From: an uncultured Bacteroidota bacterium | GTDB lineage: Bacteria > Bacteroidota > Bacteroidia > Bacteroidales > P3 | Direction: 5' to 3' | NCBI GenBank assembly: GCA_902788805.1 | Contig: CADALO010000016.1 | Coordinates: 1 to 63,070 of the forward strand | DNA length: 63,070 bases | Shown here: positions 37,353 to 46,317 of the stretch, piece by piece | Layout of the letters: the number at the start of each line of letters is the position of its first letter | How positions within the stretch are numbered: the first letter of the stretch is position 1 | Program-made: the position numbers and the translations under genes | The notes under the pieces: model-generated | The model's database searches: none | The model's input: only the letters and a program-made list of their open reading frames with translations | Told to the model about the DNA's origin: nothing

Positions 37353-39290
37353 ATGATTTCAGTCAATAATCTTTCTGTGCAGTTTACGGGCGTTAACCTG
37401 TTCGACGACGTTACGTTCAATATCAATGACCGCGACAGGATAGGCCTTGTGGGTAAAAACGGTGCTGGCAAATCGACGCTGCTGAAGATTCTGTGCCGCC
37501 AGCAGGAGCCTGAGACGGGCACGATAGTCATAGCTTCGGGTCAGACGGTGGGTTACCTGCCGCAGGAGATGGTGCCTGACAGCGTGGGGACTGTCATAGA
37601 TGAGACGATGACAGCCTTCGAGCAGATAGATGCCCTTGAGCGGCATCAGGAGAGCTTGACAACTGAGGTTGCTGAACGGACTGATTATGAGTCGGCTGAC
37701 TATGAGCGGTTGGTGAGCCGGCTGCACGAGGTGACGGAGCAGATCGCTATGCTTGGCGGCAGCAACCGCAGGGAATTGGCCGAGAAGATACTGCTTGGTC
37801 TGGGCTTCCGTCACAGCGACTTCGACCGCCTCGTGGCCGAGTTCAGCGGAGGCTGGCAGATGCGTGTAGAGCTGGCCAAGCTGCTGCTGAAACGGCCTGA
37901 CTTCCTGCTTCTTGACGAGCCTACAAACCACCTCGACATAGAGTCGATACAGTGGCTTGAGAACTACCTTTCCACATATACGGGAGGTGTTGTGCTGGTG
38001 TCGCACGACCGCACATTCCTCGACAATATCACCAAGAGGACTATCGAAATCACTGCCGGCAAGATATACGACTATAAGGTGCCTTATTCCGAGTATGTTG
38101 TGCAGATGCAGGAGCGGCGTGCGTCGCAGATGGCGTCACTGACCAACCAGCAACGGCAGGTGGCTCAGATAGAGGCTTTTATAGAACGTTTCCGCTACAA
38201 GGCCACCAAGTCGAAGCAGGTGCAGTCGCGTCTCAAAATGCTTGAAAAGATGGAGGAGGTGAAGGTTGACGAGGTGTCGACCGAGAGCATTCATTTCCAG
38301 TTTCCTCCGGCGCCTCACAGCGGCAAGATTGTGCTTGAGGCTGCGCATCTTGGCAAGGCCTATGGCGACAATCAGGTGTTCGACAATGTCGACTTCCTGA
38401 TTACGAGTGGCTCCAAGCTGGCGTTCGTGGGGCGCAACGGCGAGGGAAAGTCCACGCTGGCCAAGATTATTGTCGGTGAACTGACCGACTACACGGGCAC
38501 CTTCAAGTTGGGACATCAGGTGCAGATAGGCTATTATGCGCAAAACCAGGCTGCTATGCTCGATGGCGAAAAGACTGTGTTTCAGACTATCGACGACGAT
38601 GCCGTGGGCGACATACGTCCGAAGATTCGCAACATTCTCGGCTCATTCTTGTTTGACAATGATGATATAGAGAAGAAAGTCAAGGTGCTTTCGGGTGGCG
38701 AGAAGGCGCGACTGGCGCTGGCCAAGCTGCTGCTGACACCGTGCAATCTGCTTGTGCTCGACGAGCCTACCAATCACCTTGATATGGATTCGAAGGATAT
38801 CCTAAAGAACGCGCTGCTTCAGTATTCGGGCACCCTTATTGTGGTGTCGCACGACCGCGATTTCCTGCAAGGGCTCACGGATTCACTTTTCGAGTTCCGC
38901 GACGGTGCCGTACACGAGTTCAAGGGCGATATCTTTGAGTTTCTTGAATACCGCCGCCTGGAGCACTTGAAGGACCTTGAAAAGACCAAGAAGCAGACGG
39001 CGGGCAAGTCTCAGCAGGAGGTGTCGCAGAGCAAGCTTAACTATCAGCAGTCGAAAGAACGTGAGCGCGAGTTGCGCAAGCTGCGCGGCAACGTGGAGCG
39101 GATAGAACAGGAAATATCGCAGCTTGAGGAGCAGATAGCCGAGAAGGAGTCGCTGTTGGCTGCAGGCAGCGCCGAGGCTACAAACAATCCTGACTTCTAT
39201 GCTGAATATCAGCGGTTGAAAGACAGTCTTGAGGAGCGTATGTCGGCTTGGGAGGAGGCAACCATCGCATTGGAGGAATTCAACAGCTGA
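37353..39290 (+). CDS. ABC-F family ATPase (645 aa)
   Basis: A second ABC-F protein in the window. Two domains: GKNGAGKST ... FSGGWQMRVEL ... LLLDEPTNHLD and GRNGEGKST ... LSGGEKARLAL ... LVLDEPTNHLD. The C-terminal coiled coil (about 555-645) is of the Uup/YheS type. It acts on the ribosome as a translation factor; the specific role is unknown. ATG 37353 (MISVNNLSVQF) is preferred over GTG 37338, which overlaps the terminator tail. Confidence 0.93.
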   Translation: MISVNNLSVQFTGVNLFDDVTFNINDRDRIGLVGKNGAGKSTLLKILCRQQEPETGTIVIASGQTVGYLPQEMVPDSVGTVIDETMTAFEQIDALERHQESLTTEVAERTDYESADYERLVSRLHEVTEQIAMLGGSNRRELAEKILLGLGFRHSDFDRLVAEFSGGWQMRVELAKLLLKRPDFLLLDEPTNHLDIESIQWLENYLSTYTGGVVLVSHDRTFLDNITKRTIEITAGKIYDYKVPYSEYVVQMQERRASQMASLTNQQRQVAQIEAFIERFRYKATKSKQVQSRLKMLEKMEEVKVDEVSTESIHFQFPPAPHSGKIVLEAAHLGKAYGDNQVFDNVDFLITSGSKLAFVGRNGEGKSTLAKIIVGELTDYTGTFKLGHQVQIGYYAQNQAAMLDGEKTVFQTIDDDAVGDIRPKIRNILGSFLFDNDDIEKKVKVLSGGEKARLALAKLLLTPCNLLVLDEPTNHLDMDSKDILKNALLQYSGTLIVVSHDRDFLQGLTDSLFEFRDGAVHEFKGDIFEFLEYRRLEHLKDLEKTKKQTAGKSQQEVSQSKLNYQQSKERERELRKLRGNVERIEQEISQLEEQIAEKESLLAAGSAEATNNPDFYAEYQRLKDSLEERMSAWEEATIALEEFNS

Positions 39291-39296
39291 CCTGTT

Positions 39297-39665
39297 ATGG
39301 CTGAACATAATAATTTAGGTGCACTTGGCGAGACTATCGCGCGGCAGTATCTGGAGAAGAATGGCTATCTGATACTGGAGACAAACTGGCGTGTAGGCAA
39401 GCTGGAGGCCGACATCATTGCCTATAAGGACAATCTGATAGTCTTCATAGAAGTCAAGACGCGCACTACGGATTATTATGGTGACCCTGAGGACTTTGTG
39501 GACCGGAAGAAGCAGAAGGCGTACATACGCCTTGCCAACGCCTATATTCTCCGCGATAATCGCACGGAAGAGGCCCGTTTCGACATTATTTCAATCATAA
39601 TCGGCAGTCCTGAGTCTGAGCCTCAGGTCAAGCACATTGTCAATGCTTTTACTACGATTGGCTGA
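39297..39665 (+). CDS. YraN family putative endonuclease (UPF0102)
   Basis: A small restriction-endonuclease-fold protein. The family pattern is GExxAxxYLExxGY, NWRVGKLEADIIAYKDN, VFIEVKTR. The Glu/Asp/Glu-x-Lys set matches a PD-(D/E)XK-like active site. 122 aa, normal length. The biological role of the family is unsettled. It starts 7 nt after the ABC-F stop and is convergent with the flavoprotein gene. Confidence 0.93.
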   Translation: MAEHNNLGALGETIARQYLEKNGYLILETNWRVGKLEADIIAYKDNLIVFIEVKTRTTDYYGDPEDFVDRKKQKAYIRLANAYILRDNRTEEARFDIISIIIGSPESEPQVKHIVNAFTTIG

Positions 39666-39726
39666 TTGTTCAGCCGTTGCTTGGGCTTGACAACCAATTC
39701 TTTCCGAGTGTACAGGCGTAAATATT

Positions 39727-40962
39727 TCAGCAGTTGTTGCCGGCCGCGAAGCCGGTCGTGAAGGCAAGCTGCAGGTTGTAGCCACCGGTGTCGGCGTCGA
39801 GGTCGAGCACCTCGCCAACGATATAAAGACCTTTGATTATGCGCGACTCCATAGTCTTGGGGTTCACCTCTTTAAGGTTGACTCCGCCTTGCGTTACGAT
39901 GGCCTCCTCAAAGTTGCCTGTGCCTGTCAGAGGAAAGGTGAAGTCCTTGAGGAATTTGAGCAGACGTTTGCGCTCTTCGCCGCTTATCTGGTTGAGGCGT
40001 TTGTAGTATTCTATGTGCAGATGCTGCAGGGCCAGCGGTATCAGTTCGGCGGGCAGCCAAAGCCTCAATGCGTCGTGGAAGAGGCGTGTGCCATTGGCAT
40101 TCAAGTCGTTGATAAGGCGCTTGTCGAGTGTGGCAGTGTCGATGGCAGGCTTGAAGTCCAGATGTGCCGCGACCGCTTCGCCCCGATGCAGCGGGGCTGT
40201 GGCTATTCGGCTGGCTGACAGCACGATGGGGCCCCCGATGCCGGTCTCGGTAAACGCCATTTCGCCGAAGTGCTCGCTCAGTTTGCGGCCGGCGTCGTCG
40301 GTGAGGGTAAGTTGTACATTCTTGAGCACGAAAGCCACCAGTTCCTGCGGTATCTTCAGGTCGCAGTCGAGGTGCACCAGTGCCGGATAGCGTGGCGAAA
40401 GGGTGTGGCCTGCCAGCTCGGCAAAGCTGTAGCCGTCGCCCGTCGAGCCCGTCAGCGGATAGCTCATACCTCCGGTGGCAATGATGGTGCTCTCGGCGCG
40501 CAGCGAGGTGCCGTCGGCGCAGCGCACTCCGCGGGCTTGGCCGTCGTCGATGATGAGCGAGGTCACGCGGCAGTTCTTGCGTATCTCCACGTTTGGCATA
40601 GCCTCCAGTGCCTGCACCAGGCCTAAAAAAATGTCGAGCGACTTGCCGCTCTTGGGGTAGACGCGGTTGCCGCGTTCCACAACGAGCGGTACGCCGAGTT
40701 CCTCGAACAGATCCATCAGCTGGGTGTTGAAGAAGACGGAAAACGAGTTGCGCATAAAGCGCGGGTCCGAGCCCACGTGTGCAAGGAAGTCCTTGAGCGG
40801 GGCGGTGTTGGTCAGGTTGCATCGGCCCTTGCCGGTGATGCGCAGCTTGCGGCCGGGCTGGTCCATTTTTTCAAGCAGCACCACCTGTTTGCTGCGATGT
40901 GCGGCAGCATAGGCTGCCATCATTCCTGCGGCGCCGGCTCCAATAATGATAGTGTCGGTCAT
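39727..40962 (-). CDS. HI0933-type NAD(P)/FAD-dependent oxidoreductase (411 aa)
   Basis: A flavoprotein with the N-terminal dinucleotide loop GAGAAGMMAAYAAA, then GKGRCNLTN, characteristic of the HI0933/BaiN family, and the C-terminal block GLYIVGEVLDLDADTGGYNLQ, which closes the FAD site. The family has been linked to reduction of aminoacetone or bile-acid intermediates in some members, but the substrate here is open. 28 bp upstream is the universal stress protein gene, read in the same direction. Confidence 0.92.
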   Translation of the reverse strand: MTDTIIIGAGAAGMMAAYAAAHRSKQVVLLEKMDQPGRKLRITGKGRCNLTNTAPLKDFLAHVGSDPRFMRNSFSVFFNTQLMDLFEELGVPLVVERGNRVYPKSGKSLDIFLGLVQALEAMPNVEIRKNCRVTSLIIDDGQARGVRCADGTSLRAESTIIATGGMSYPLTGSTGDGYSFAELAGHTLSPRYPALVHLDCDLKIPQELVAFVLKNVQLTLTDDAGRKLSEHFGEMAFTETGIGGPIVLSASRIATAPLHRGEAVAAHLDFKPAIDTATLDKRLINDLNANGTRLFHDALRLWLPAELIPLALQHLHIEYYKRLNQISGEERKRLLKFLKDFTFPLTGTGNFEEAIVTQGGVNLKEVNPKTMESRIIKGLYIVGEVLDLDADTGGYNLQLAFTTGFAAGNNC

Positions 40963-40990
40963 CTCAACTCGTGGCTTTCAGATTGCTGTT

Positions 40991-41824
40991 TTATCGTGCA
41001 ATGTCGCCGATGTCCTCGGGGTGGATGCAGAGCACGGGTATTTGCGACTTGTGGACAATCTGCTGTGCGTTGGTCCCGAGGAAGAGGCGTGCCAGCAGGC
41101 GGTCCTGTTCGGTGTTGATGACCACAAGGTCGGCGTTGATGCTTGCAGCGTAGTCGAGCACCGTCTTCGAGTAGTTCTCATAGCGGCGGCCGCATTTGGA
41201 GCAGGGGATGCCCTCTTTGTTGAAGAAGTCCTCCACCTGCTTGAGGTAGGTGCGCAGCGTAAGTGCGTCCTGAGCCGTCTCGATGAGGCCCAGGATGTGG
41301 ACGTGCGAGCCGAAGATGCGTGCCATCTGAGCCGCCGGAGCCACCTTTTGGCGCGAATTGGCATTGATGCGGATAGGCACCACAATGTTGTCCAGTTTCT
41401 TGTGGAAGTTGAAGCCCTCGCGAATGGTCAGGGTGGGGCAGGGGGCCTCCTGCACTATGCGCACCGCGGTGCTGCCCATCCAGTATTTCTCGAAACCCGA
41501 CGCACCGTTTGTGCCAATCACTATCATCGGCGCGTCCTCTTTGTGGGCTTCGTCGGCGATGCAGCTGGCTACCTTTCCGCTCAGAATGGCGTATTCAATC
41601 GTGCCGTGTCGCAGGTTGGGCCTGTGCTCTTCGCACAGTTGCTGCAGTTTCTCTTCGGCCAGGTGCTCGGTCATTTCCATCTGTTCACCGCTCAGCAGTT
41701 TTTTCTCTTTCTTGACCCATAGCAGTCGGATGCCGGTTTTAAGCTGATTTGCAATGTCAACCGCGATTTCGAGGGCCACGTAAGAGCCTTTCGAGAAGTC
41801 GGTACCAACGATTACTGATTTCAT
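40991..41824 (-). CDS. Universal stress protein, two UspA domains (277 aa)
   Basis: Tandem UspA domains (about 1-145 and 150-277). The first has VGTDFS and the nucleotide-binding loop GTNGASGFEKYWMGSTA (G-x2-G-x9-G-S), so it should bind ATP. The second starts IVVPIRINANS but lacks that loop, having INTEQDRLLARLFLGTN instead. A C-x2-C pair (SKCGRRY preceded by C) lies between helices of domain 2. The first gene of a two-gene minus-strand unit. Confidence 0.92.
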   Translation of the reverse strand: MKSVIVGTDFSKGSYVALEIAVDIANQLKTGIRLLWVKKEKKLLSGEQMEMTEHLAEEKLQQLCEEHRPNLRHGTIEYAILSGKVASCIADEAHKEDAPMIVIGTNGASGFEKYWMGSTAVRIVQEAPCPTLTIREGFNFHKKLDNIVVPIRINANSRQKVAPAAQMARIFGSHVHILGLIETAQDALTLRTYLKQVEDFFNKEGIPCSKCGRRYENYSKTVLDYAASINADLVVINTEQDRLLARLFLGTNAQQIVHKSQIPVLCIHPEDIGDIAR

Positions 41825-42213
41825 AATGCTATTCTATAATTCAATATATGTTTAAAATCTTCCAACGACGAAATGTGTATATTATTGTGTTTGGAACGAA
41901 AAAAAACAGCGATGTCGTAAAATTATTGCGACAAACTCCAAAAGCGTGTCGCAGGTACGCCGTCCCAAAAGTCTGCTATTGTGGCGTGTCTCCGACACGC
42001 AGAAACGGCGGCATTTACGGCTCCCCACACTGCGCTCTGCTTAGTGTGGGGTTATTGAGATTACGTGCCGTCGGCACGTTTGCGGGACTAAATATCTGCC
42101 CAAGTTTTAAGCTTCAAGCCCCGACCGTCTAAAACCGTTCGGTCTTGATTGTCTTCGGCAGGCAGACGGTTCGTGAAAACAACGTTCCAGAGCCGCTTTT
42201 TTGCCGCACCAAG
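41825..42213. other. Intergenic region with dyad-symmetric repeats
   Basis: No gene found. It contains three compact palindromic units between 41984 and 42078, and leads into element E. It separates the divergent universal stress protein gene and ruvB. Confidence 0.6.
41984..42078 (+). repeat. Cluster of three short palindromes
   Basis: GCGTGTC/GACACGC (41984-42000), CCCCACAC/GTGTGGGG with a 13-nt loop (42023-42051), and CGTGCCG/CGGCACG (42064-42078). The three lie in a row within 95 bp, typical of a composite dispersed repeat. No second copy is in the window, so the repeat nature is inferred. Confidence 0.5.
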
Positions 42214-42315
42214 TCCGTTTGTTGTCCGCTTGTTGTCCGCTTGATGTCCGCTTGTTGTCCGCTTTTAAAGCGGACAACAAGCGGACATCAAGCGGACAAC
42301 AAGCGGACAACAGTC
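42214..42315. repeat. 11-bp-iteron palindrome, element E
   Basis: TGTCC cores at 42223, 42234, 42245 and 42256 are mirrored by GGACA at 42272, 42283, 42294 and 42305. The axis is at 42266, the centre 11 bp, the span 87 bp. The left cap CCGTTTG is kept; the right cap is degenerate. The arms are nearly the same as in element C. This copy lies between divergent genes (usp and ruvB), so it cannot be explained as a terminator of an upstream + strand gene. Confidence 0.93.
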
Positions 42316-42417
42316 TTGACAATGAGTGAATTATGTTTCGGGTTATTCCGTGGCGAAGTTGGTGGTAGCGTATCTTGCATAAACACAGTGTGTTGCGCAA
42401 TAATATACCTTTAGTTG

Positions 42418-42447
42418 TTGCAAATTGCTTTTTTTTTAGTAATTTTG
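42418..42447 (+). promoter_or_regulatory. Promoter of ruvB
   Basis: -33 TTG (42418-42420), 19 bp, -7 TAATTTTG (42440-42447). It matches the Bacteroidota consensus exactly. Confidence 0.78.
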
Positions 42448-42478
42448 CAAACTCATTCTTTTCTGAAAACAACGCATA

Positions 42479-43504
42479 ATGAACGATAATTTAGACCCTA
42501 CCGGAAGGAGCCAGAGCGCCCGCGAGCGCGAGGTCGAGAAAGCCCTGCGTCCCAAGGCGTTCGACAACTTTGCCGGCCAGCAACAGGTGCTCGACAACCT
42601 GCGCATCTATGTGCAGGCTGCCAAGACGCGCGGCGAGTCGCTCGACCACGTCCTGCTGCACGGCCCTCCGGGTCTGGGCAAGACAACACTGTCGCACATC
42701 ATAGCCAACGAGTTGGGTGTCAATATGAAGATGACGTCCGGCCCGGTGCTCGACAAGCCGGGCGACCTGGCAGGTCTGCTGACATCGCTGGGACAGAACG
42801 ATGTGCTTTTTATCGACGAAATCCACCGCCTGTCGCCCATAGTGGAGGAGTATCTTTACTCGGCGATGGAGGACTACCGCATCGACATAATGATTGAGTC
42901 GGGTCCGGCGGCACGCAGTGTGCAGCTCAACCTCAAGCCTTTTACGCTTATCGGTGCCACGACGCGCAGCGGTATGCTCACGGCTCCGCTGCGGGCCCGT
43001 TTCGGCATCACCTGCCGTCTGCAGTACTACGACACGCCGACGCTGACCAAGATTGTCAACCGCTCTGCCGAGCTTTTGGGCGTCAAGATTACGAGCGAGT
43101 CGGCCATCGAGATTGCCCGCCGCAGCCGCGGCACCCCGCGTATCGCCAACCTGCTGCTGCGCCGTGTGCGCGACTTTGCGCAGGTCAAGGGCGACGGTAC
43201 CATCACGCTCGACATTGCACGCTATGCGCTGCAGGCCCTCAATGTGGACCGCAACGGCTTGGACGAGATGGACATCCGCATCCTTTCGACTATCATCGAC
43301 AAGTTCAAAGGCGGCCCTGTGGGATTGAACACCATAGCCACCGCCGTCGGCGAAGAGGCCGGCACCATCGAGGAGGTCTATGAGCCCTATCTCATTCAGG
43401 AAGGCTACATTATGCGCACGCCGCGCGGCCGCGAGGTTACCCAGCTGGCCTACCAGCACTTGGGCAAATTCAGGGCCGGAGGTCCGCAACAGGAAATGTT
43501 TTAA
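42479..43504 (+). CDS. ruvB: Holliday junction DNA helicase RuvB
   Basis: AAA+ motor that drives branch migration with RuvA. Walker [10 protein letters not shown] (62-70), Walker B FIDEIHR, sensor GATTRSG, arginine-finger region PLRARFG, and a C-terminal winged helix ([13 protein letters not shown] ... [12 protein letters not shown]). 341 aa, normal. ruvA is not in the window. Expressed from its own promoter. Confidence 0.97.
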   Translation: MNDNLDPTGRSQSAREREVEKALRPKAFDNFAGQQQVLDNLRIYVQAAKTRGESLDHVLLHGPPGLGKTTLSHIIANELGVNMKMTSGPVLDKPGDLAGLLTSLGQNDVLFIDEIHRLSPIVEEYLYSAMEDYRIDIMIESGPAARSVQLNLKPFTLIGATTRSGMLTAPLRARFGITCRLQYYDTPTLTKIVNRSAELLGVKITSESAIEIARRSRGTPRIANLLLRRVRDFAQVKGDGTITLDIARYALQALNVDRNGLDEMDIRILSTIIDKFKGGPVGLNTIATAVGEEAGTIEEVYEPYLIQEGYIMRTPRGREVTQLAYQHLGKFRAGGPQQEMF

Positions 43505-43515
43505 CTTATATTGCA

Positions 43516-44307
43516 ATGGAGAAGCTAAATAAGGCAACAAATAGATGGTGGTTTGCGGTGGTTCTGGTGGTAATACAGTCCGTTCTGTTACCATTTGCCA
43601 GCAAGAACTTTTCTTTCTCGGAAATAGGTGGAATAATATCTGCGACGTTATCCAATGCACCACAAACACATTTGGGCTGTTGGAACATATTGTTTCAAAG
43701 CCTTTCTCTGCTCATACTAATTATGTTGTGTGTGTGCAGGGGTAAGGTGAGAACTTTTTTCAATGGTTATGTGGCAATATCCTATGTCGTTTTTGCTTTC
43801 ATCCAAAACGTGGCAGTGACAGAACGTTATGGGTTTAGTATGGTCACGGTTAATATGGCGATGTTTTTGTTTGTTGCTTACGTATGGATATGTGAGACTT
43901 TGCGCCCAAAGAACGTATATGATTTTAGTAATTTCAAGTGGAAATATGTGTGGATGATAATCCTTGCACTGTTTGCGTATTTATGCCCGTTTGATAGCAA
44001 CGGCACTCTGGATTTTAATCCAATACATTTCTTTGAAAGGAACACGGCAACGGCTTTTTGTCTGACGACGCCATTGTTCCTTACTATCCTGACGCTAAAC
44101 CTGCCAAAGGTCAATATTGTGACCTATCGTATCACTGCCATAATTGGATTCATTATTGGGTGCTATAATATGATGCCGTTCCTCAATCCCAGTACGGTTT
44201 ATGTAGGAATAGTGCATCTGCCTCTTCTTATTATATCGTTGTATTGCATTGTTTTGAGTTACAGTAACAAGGTCTGGAATACTGAACCCGTTGCGGCGGA
44301 TTTGTAA
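43516..44307 (+). CDS. Conserved multi-pass membrane protein (263 aa)
   Basis: About eight hydrophobic segments spread over the whole length, with no recognised catalytic motif. The conserved-looking block is FSMVTVNMAMFLFVAYVW followed by NPIHFF, then FCLTTPLFLTILTL. Function unknown. The gene is AT-richer than ruvB and hutI beside it. Its last codons (GCG GCG GAT TTG TAA) are part of a GGATTTGTAATCC repeat, so the present C-terminus and stop derive from that repeat. Confidence 0.8.
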   Translation: MEKLNKATNRWWFAVVLVVIQSVLLPFASKNFSFSEIGGIISATLSNAPQTHLGCWNILFQSLSLLILIMLCVCRGKVRTFFNGYVAISYVVFAFIQNVAVTERYGFSMVTVNMAMFLFVAYVWICETLRPKNVYDFSNFKWKYVWMIILALFAYLCPFDSNGTLDFNPIHFFERNTATAFCLTTPLFLTILTLNLPKVNIVTYRITAIIGFIIGCYNMMPFLNPSTVYVGIVHLPLLIISLYCIVLSYSNKVWNTEPVAADL

Positions 44308-44341
44308 TCCGACGCAGTTTAATATAAGGATTTGCAATCCG
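44297..44341. repeat. Pair of GGATTTGYAATCC repeats
   Basis: CGGATTTGTAATCCG (44297-44311) and AGGATTTGCAATCCG (44327-44341). Each is itself dyad-symmetric, and they are 15 bp apart. The first supplies the stop codon of the membrane protein gene. Confidence 0.75.
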
Positions 44342-44370
44342 CATAATTTTAGAATCAAAAAAAGAGAAAT

Positions 44371-45645
44371 ATGCTGACACTGATTAAGAATATCAAGGAA
44401 CTGGTGGGCGTGGAGACCTCACCGAAACTGCGCAAGCAGGGCAAGGAGATGGCCCAACTGGAGACCATCAAGGACGCTTATCTGCTTATTGAGGACGGAA
44501 TTATCAGTAAGTATGGTGCAATGAGTGAGTTCGACACACCACGGCCTTCGGCCACCCCTCTCCAAGAGGGGATGGTGGAGAATGCAGACGTCGTTGTCGA
44601 TGCTACAGGCAAGATCGTTTGTCCGTCGTTCTGCGACTCGCATACGCACCTGGTCTATGCCAACTCGCGCGAGCACGAGTTTGTCGACAAGATTCGCGGC
44701 CTCAGCTACGAGGAAATCGCCAAGAGGGGAGGGGGTATCCTCAACTCGGCCAAAGCAACGGCTGCGGCTTCGGAGGACGAGCTGTACGATATGGCCCAGC
44801 AGCGTCTTGAAGAGGCAATGCGACTGGGTACGGGTGCCATCGAGATAAAGAGCGGCTACGGCTTGACTACCGAGAGTGAGCTGAAGCTGCTGCGCGTGAT
44901 TCGCCGCTTGAAAGAGAATTCGCCTATGACCATCAAGTCGAACTTCCTCGGAGCTCACGGCATCCCGATGGAGTATCGCAGGCATCAGGAGGACTATGTG
45001 GATTTGGTCATCAACGAGATGATTCCGCGTGTTGCGGCCGAGGGTCTGGCCGACTTCATTGACGTGTTCTGCGACAAAGGTTTCTTTACCGTCGATGATA
45101 CTGCACGAATACTGGAGGCTGGCATCAAATACGGTATGCGGCCCAAGATTCACGCCAATGAGATGGCCATCTCGGGCGGCGTGCAGGTGGGCGTGAAATA
45201 CGGTGCCATCTCGGTCGACCACCTTGAGCAGATGGGCGATGCTGAGATCGAGTGCTTGAAGGGTAGCGAGACGATGCCCACCATTCTACCCGGCTGTGCC
45301 TTCTTCCTCAGCCTGCCGCTGTCGCCGGCGCGCAAGATGATTGACGCGGGTCTGCCGGTGGCTATGGCTTCGGACTATAACCCCGGCACGTCGCCGTCGA
45401 ACAATATGCAGCTCATCCTCTCGATGGCCTGCATCCGTTACCGCCTTACGCCCGAAGAGGCATTTAACGCCACCACCATCAATACCGCCTATGCTATGGG
45501 CGTGAGCAACGAGGTGGGTAGCATTGCTGTCGGCAAGAAGGCCAATTTCTATATCACCAAGCCTATACCGAGCCTCGAGTATATGCCTTACTCTTTTGGC
45601 GAAAACAAGGTGGAAACGGTATTTCTGAATGGTAAACAGATATGA
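44371..45645 (+). CDS. hutI: Imidazolonepropionase
   Basis: Hydrolyses 4-imidazolone-5-propanoate to N-formimidoyl-glutamate in histidine degradation. Metal-dependent amidohydrolase: [11 protein letters not shown] (two metal His), [32 protein letters not shown] and [12 protein letters not shown] (metal Asp). 424 aa. Residues about 54-70 ([17 protein letters not shown]) are encoded by an in-frame copy of a 47-bp intergenic repeat placed between the N-terminal beta strand and VDATGKIV. No other hut gene is in the window. The next gene overlaps by ATGA. Confidence 0.95.
   Translation: MLTLIKNIKELVGVETSPKLRKQGKEMAQLETIKDAYLLIEDGIISKYGAMSEFDTPRPSATPLQEGMVENADVVVDATGKIVCPSFCDSHTHLVYANSREHEFVDKIRGLSYEEIAKRGGGILNSAKATAAASEDELYDMAQQRLEEAMRLGTGAIEIKSGYGLTTESELKLLRVIRRLKENSPMTIKSNFLGAHGIPMEYRRHQEDYVDLVINEMIPRVAAEGLADFIDVFCDKGFFTVDDTARILEAGIKYGMRPKIHANEMAISGGVQVGVKYGAISVDHLEQMGDAEIECLKGSETMPTILPGCAFFLSLPLSPARKMIDAGLPVAMASDYNPGTSPSNNMQLILSMACIRYRLTPEEAFNATTINTAYAMGVSNEVGSIAVGKKANFYITKPIPSLEYMPYSFGENKVETVFLNGKQI
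44532..44578 (-). repeat. 47-bp GC-rich repeat, copy 2, inside hutI
   Basis: Read on the minus strand it aligns with 135-181: CCATCCCCTCT, GGAGAGGGGTG, then a GC-rich hairpin and GGTGTGTCG. About 85% of positions agree over some 45 bp by eye. It lies in frame in the coding sequence of hutI. Confidence 0.72.
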
Positions 45646-46295
45646 TTCAAGTACAAAACATATTCAAGTCGTACGGCTCACTGCAGGTGTTGAAGGATGT
45701 AAGTCTCGAGATTCGGCAGGGCGAAGTGGTAAGCATTGTCGGTGCTTCTGGTGCCGGCAAGACGACGCTGCTGCAGATTATGGGTACCCTCGACCGTCCT
45801 GACAGCGGTACGGTGAAGATAAAGGACACCGACATAACGCGGCTGTCGGAGCGCGAGCTGTCGCGCTTCCGCAACCAGAATATCGGCTTTGTGTTCCAGT
45901 TCCACAACCTGCTGCCTGAGTTCACTGCGTTGGAGAACGTGTGTATGCCGGCACTGATTGGAGGTAAGACAATGGAACAGGCGAAGCCCGAAGCGATGTC
46001 GCTGCTCGAGTTCCTGAACCTGGCTGACCGCGCCAGCCATAAGCCATCGGAGCTGTCGGGCGGCGAACAACAGCGTGTGGCGGTTGCCCGGGCTCTGATG
46101 AACAACCCCGCCGTGGTGCTTGCTGACGAACCGTCGGGCAACCTTGATTCGGTCCACGCACGCGAGTTGCACGAACTCTTCTTCAGGCTTCGCGACCATT
46201 ATCGCCAGACTTTCGTCATAGTGACACACAACCGCGAGTTGGCGGAGATGTCCGACCGTCAGATAACCATCAAGGACGGCGGCGTCGAATGTTGA
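45642..46295 (+). CDS. LolD-like ABC transporter ATP-binding protein (217 aa)
   Basis: MacB/LolD-type nucleotide-binding domain: [21 protein letters not shown]-loop [21 protein letters not shown], signature [15 protein letters not shown], Walker [13 protein letters not shown], switch His VTHN. The [12 protein letters not shown] segment is typical of LolD, which powers release of lipoproteins from the inner membrane. No LolC/E-type permease is adjacent, so the partner is encoded elsewhere. The start overlaps the hutI stop. Confidence 0.9.
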   Translation: MIQVQNIFKSYGSLQVLKDVSLEIRQGEVVSIVGASGAGKTTLLQIMGTLDRPDSGTVKIKDTDITRLSERELSRFRNQNIGFVFQFHNLLPEFTALENVCMPALIGGKTMEQAKPEAMSLLEFLNLADRASHKPSELSGGEQQRVAVARALMNNPAVVLADEPSGNLDSVHARELHELFFRLRDHYRQTFVIVTHNRELAEMSDRQITIKDGGVEC

Positions 46296-46317
46296 ATCCG
46301 TTAAAACTTTATTTGGT

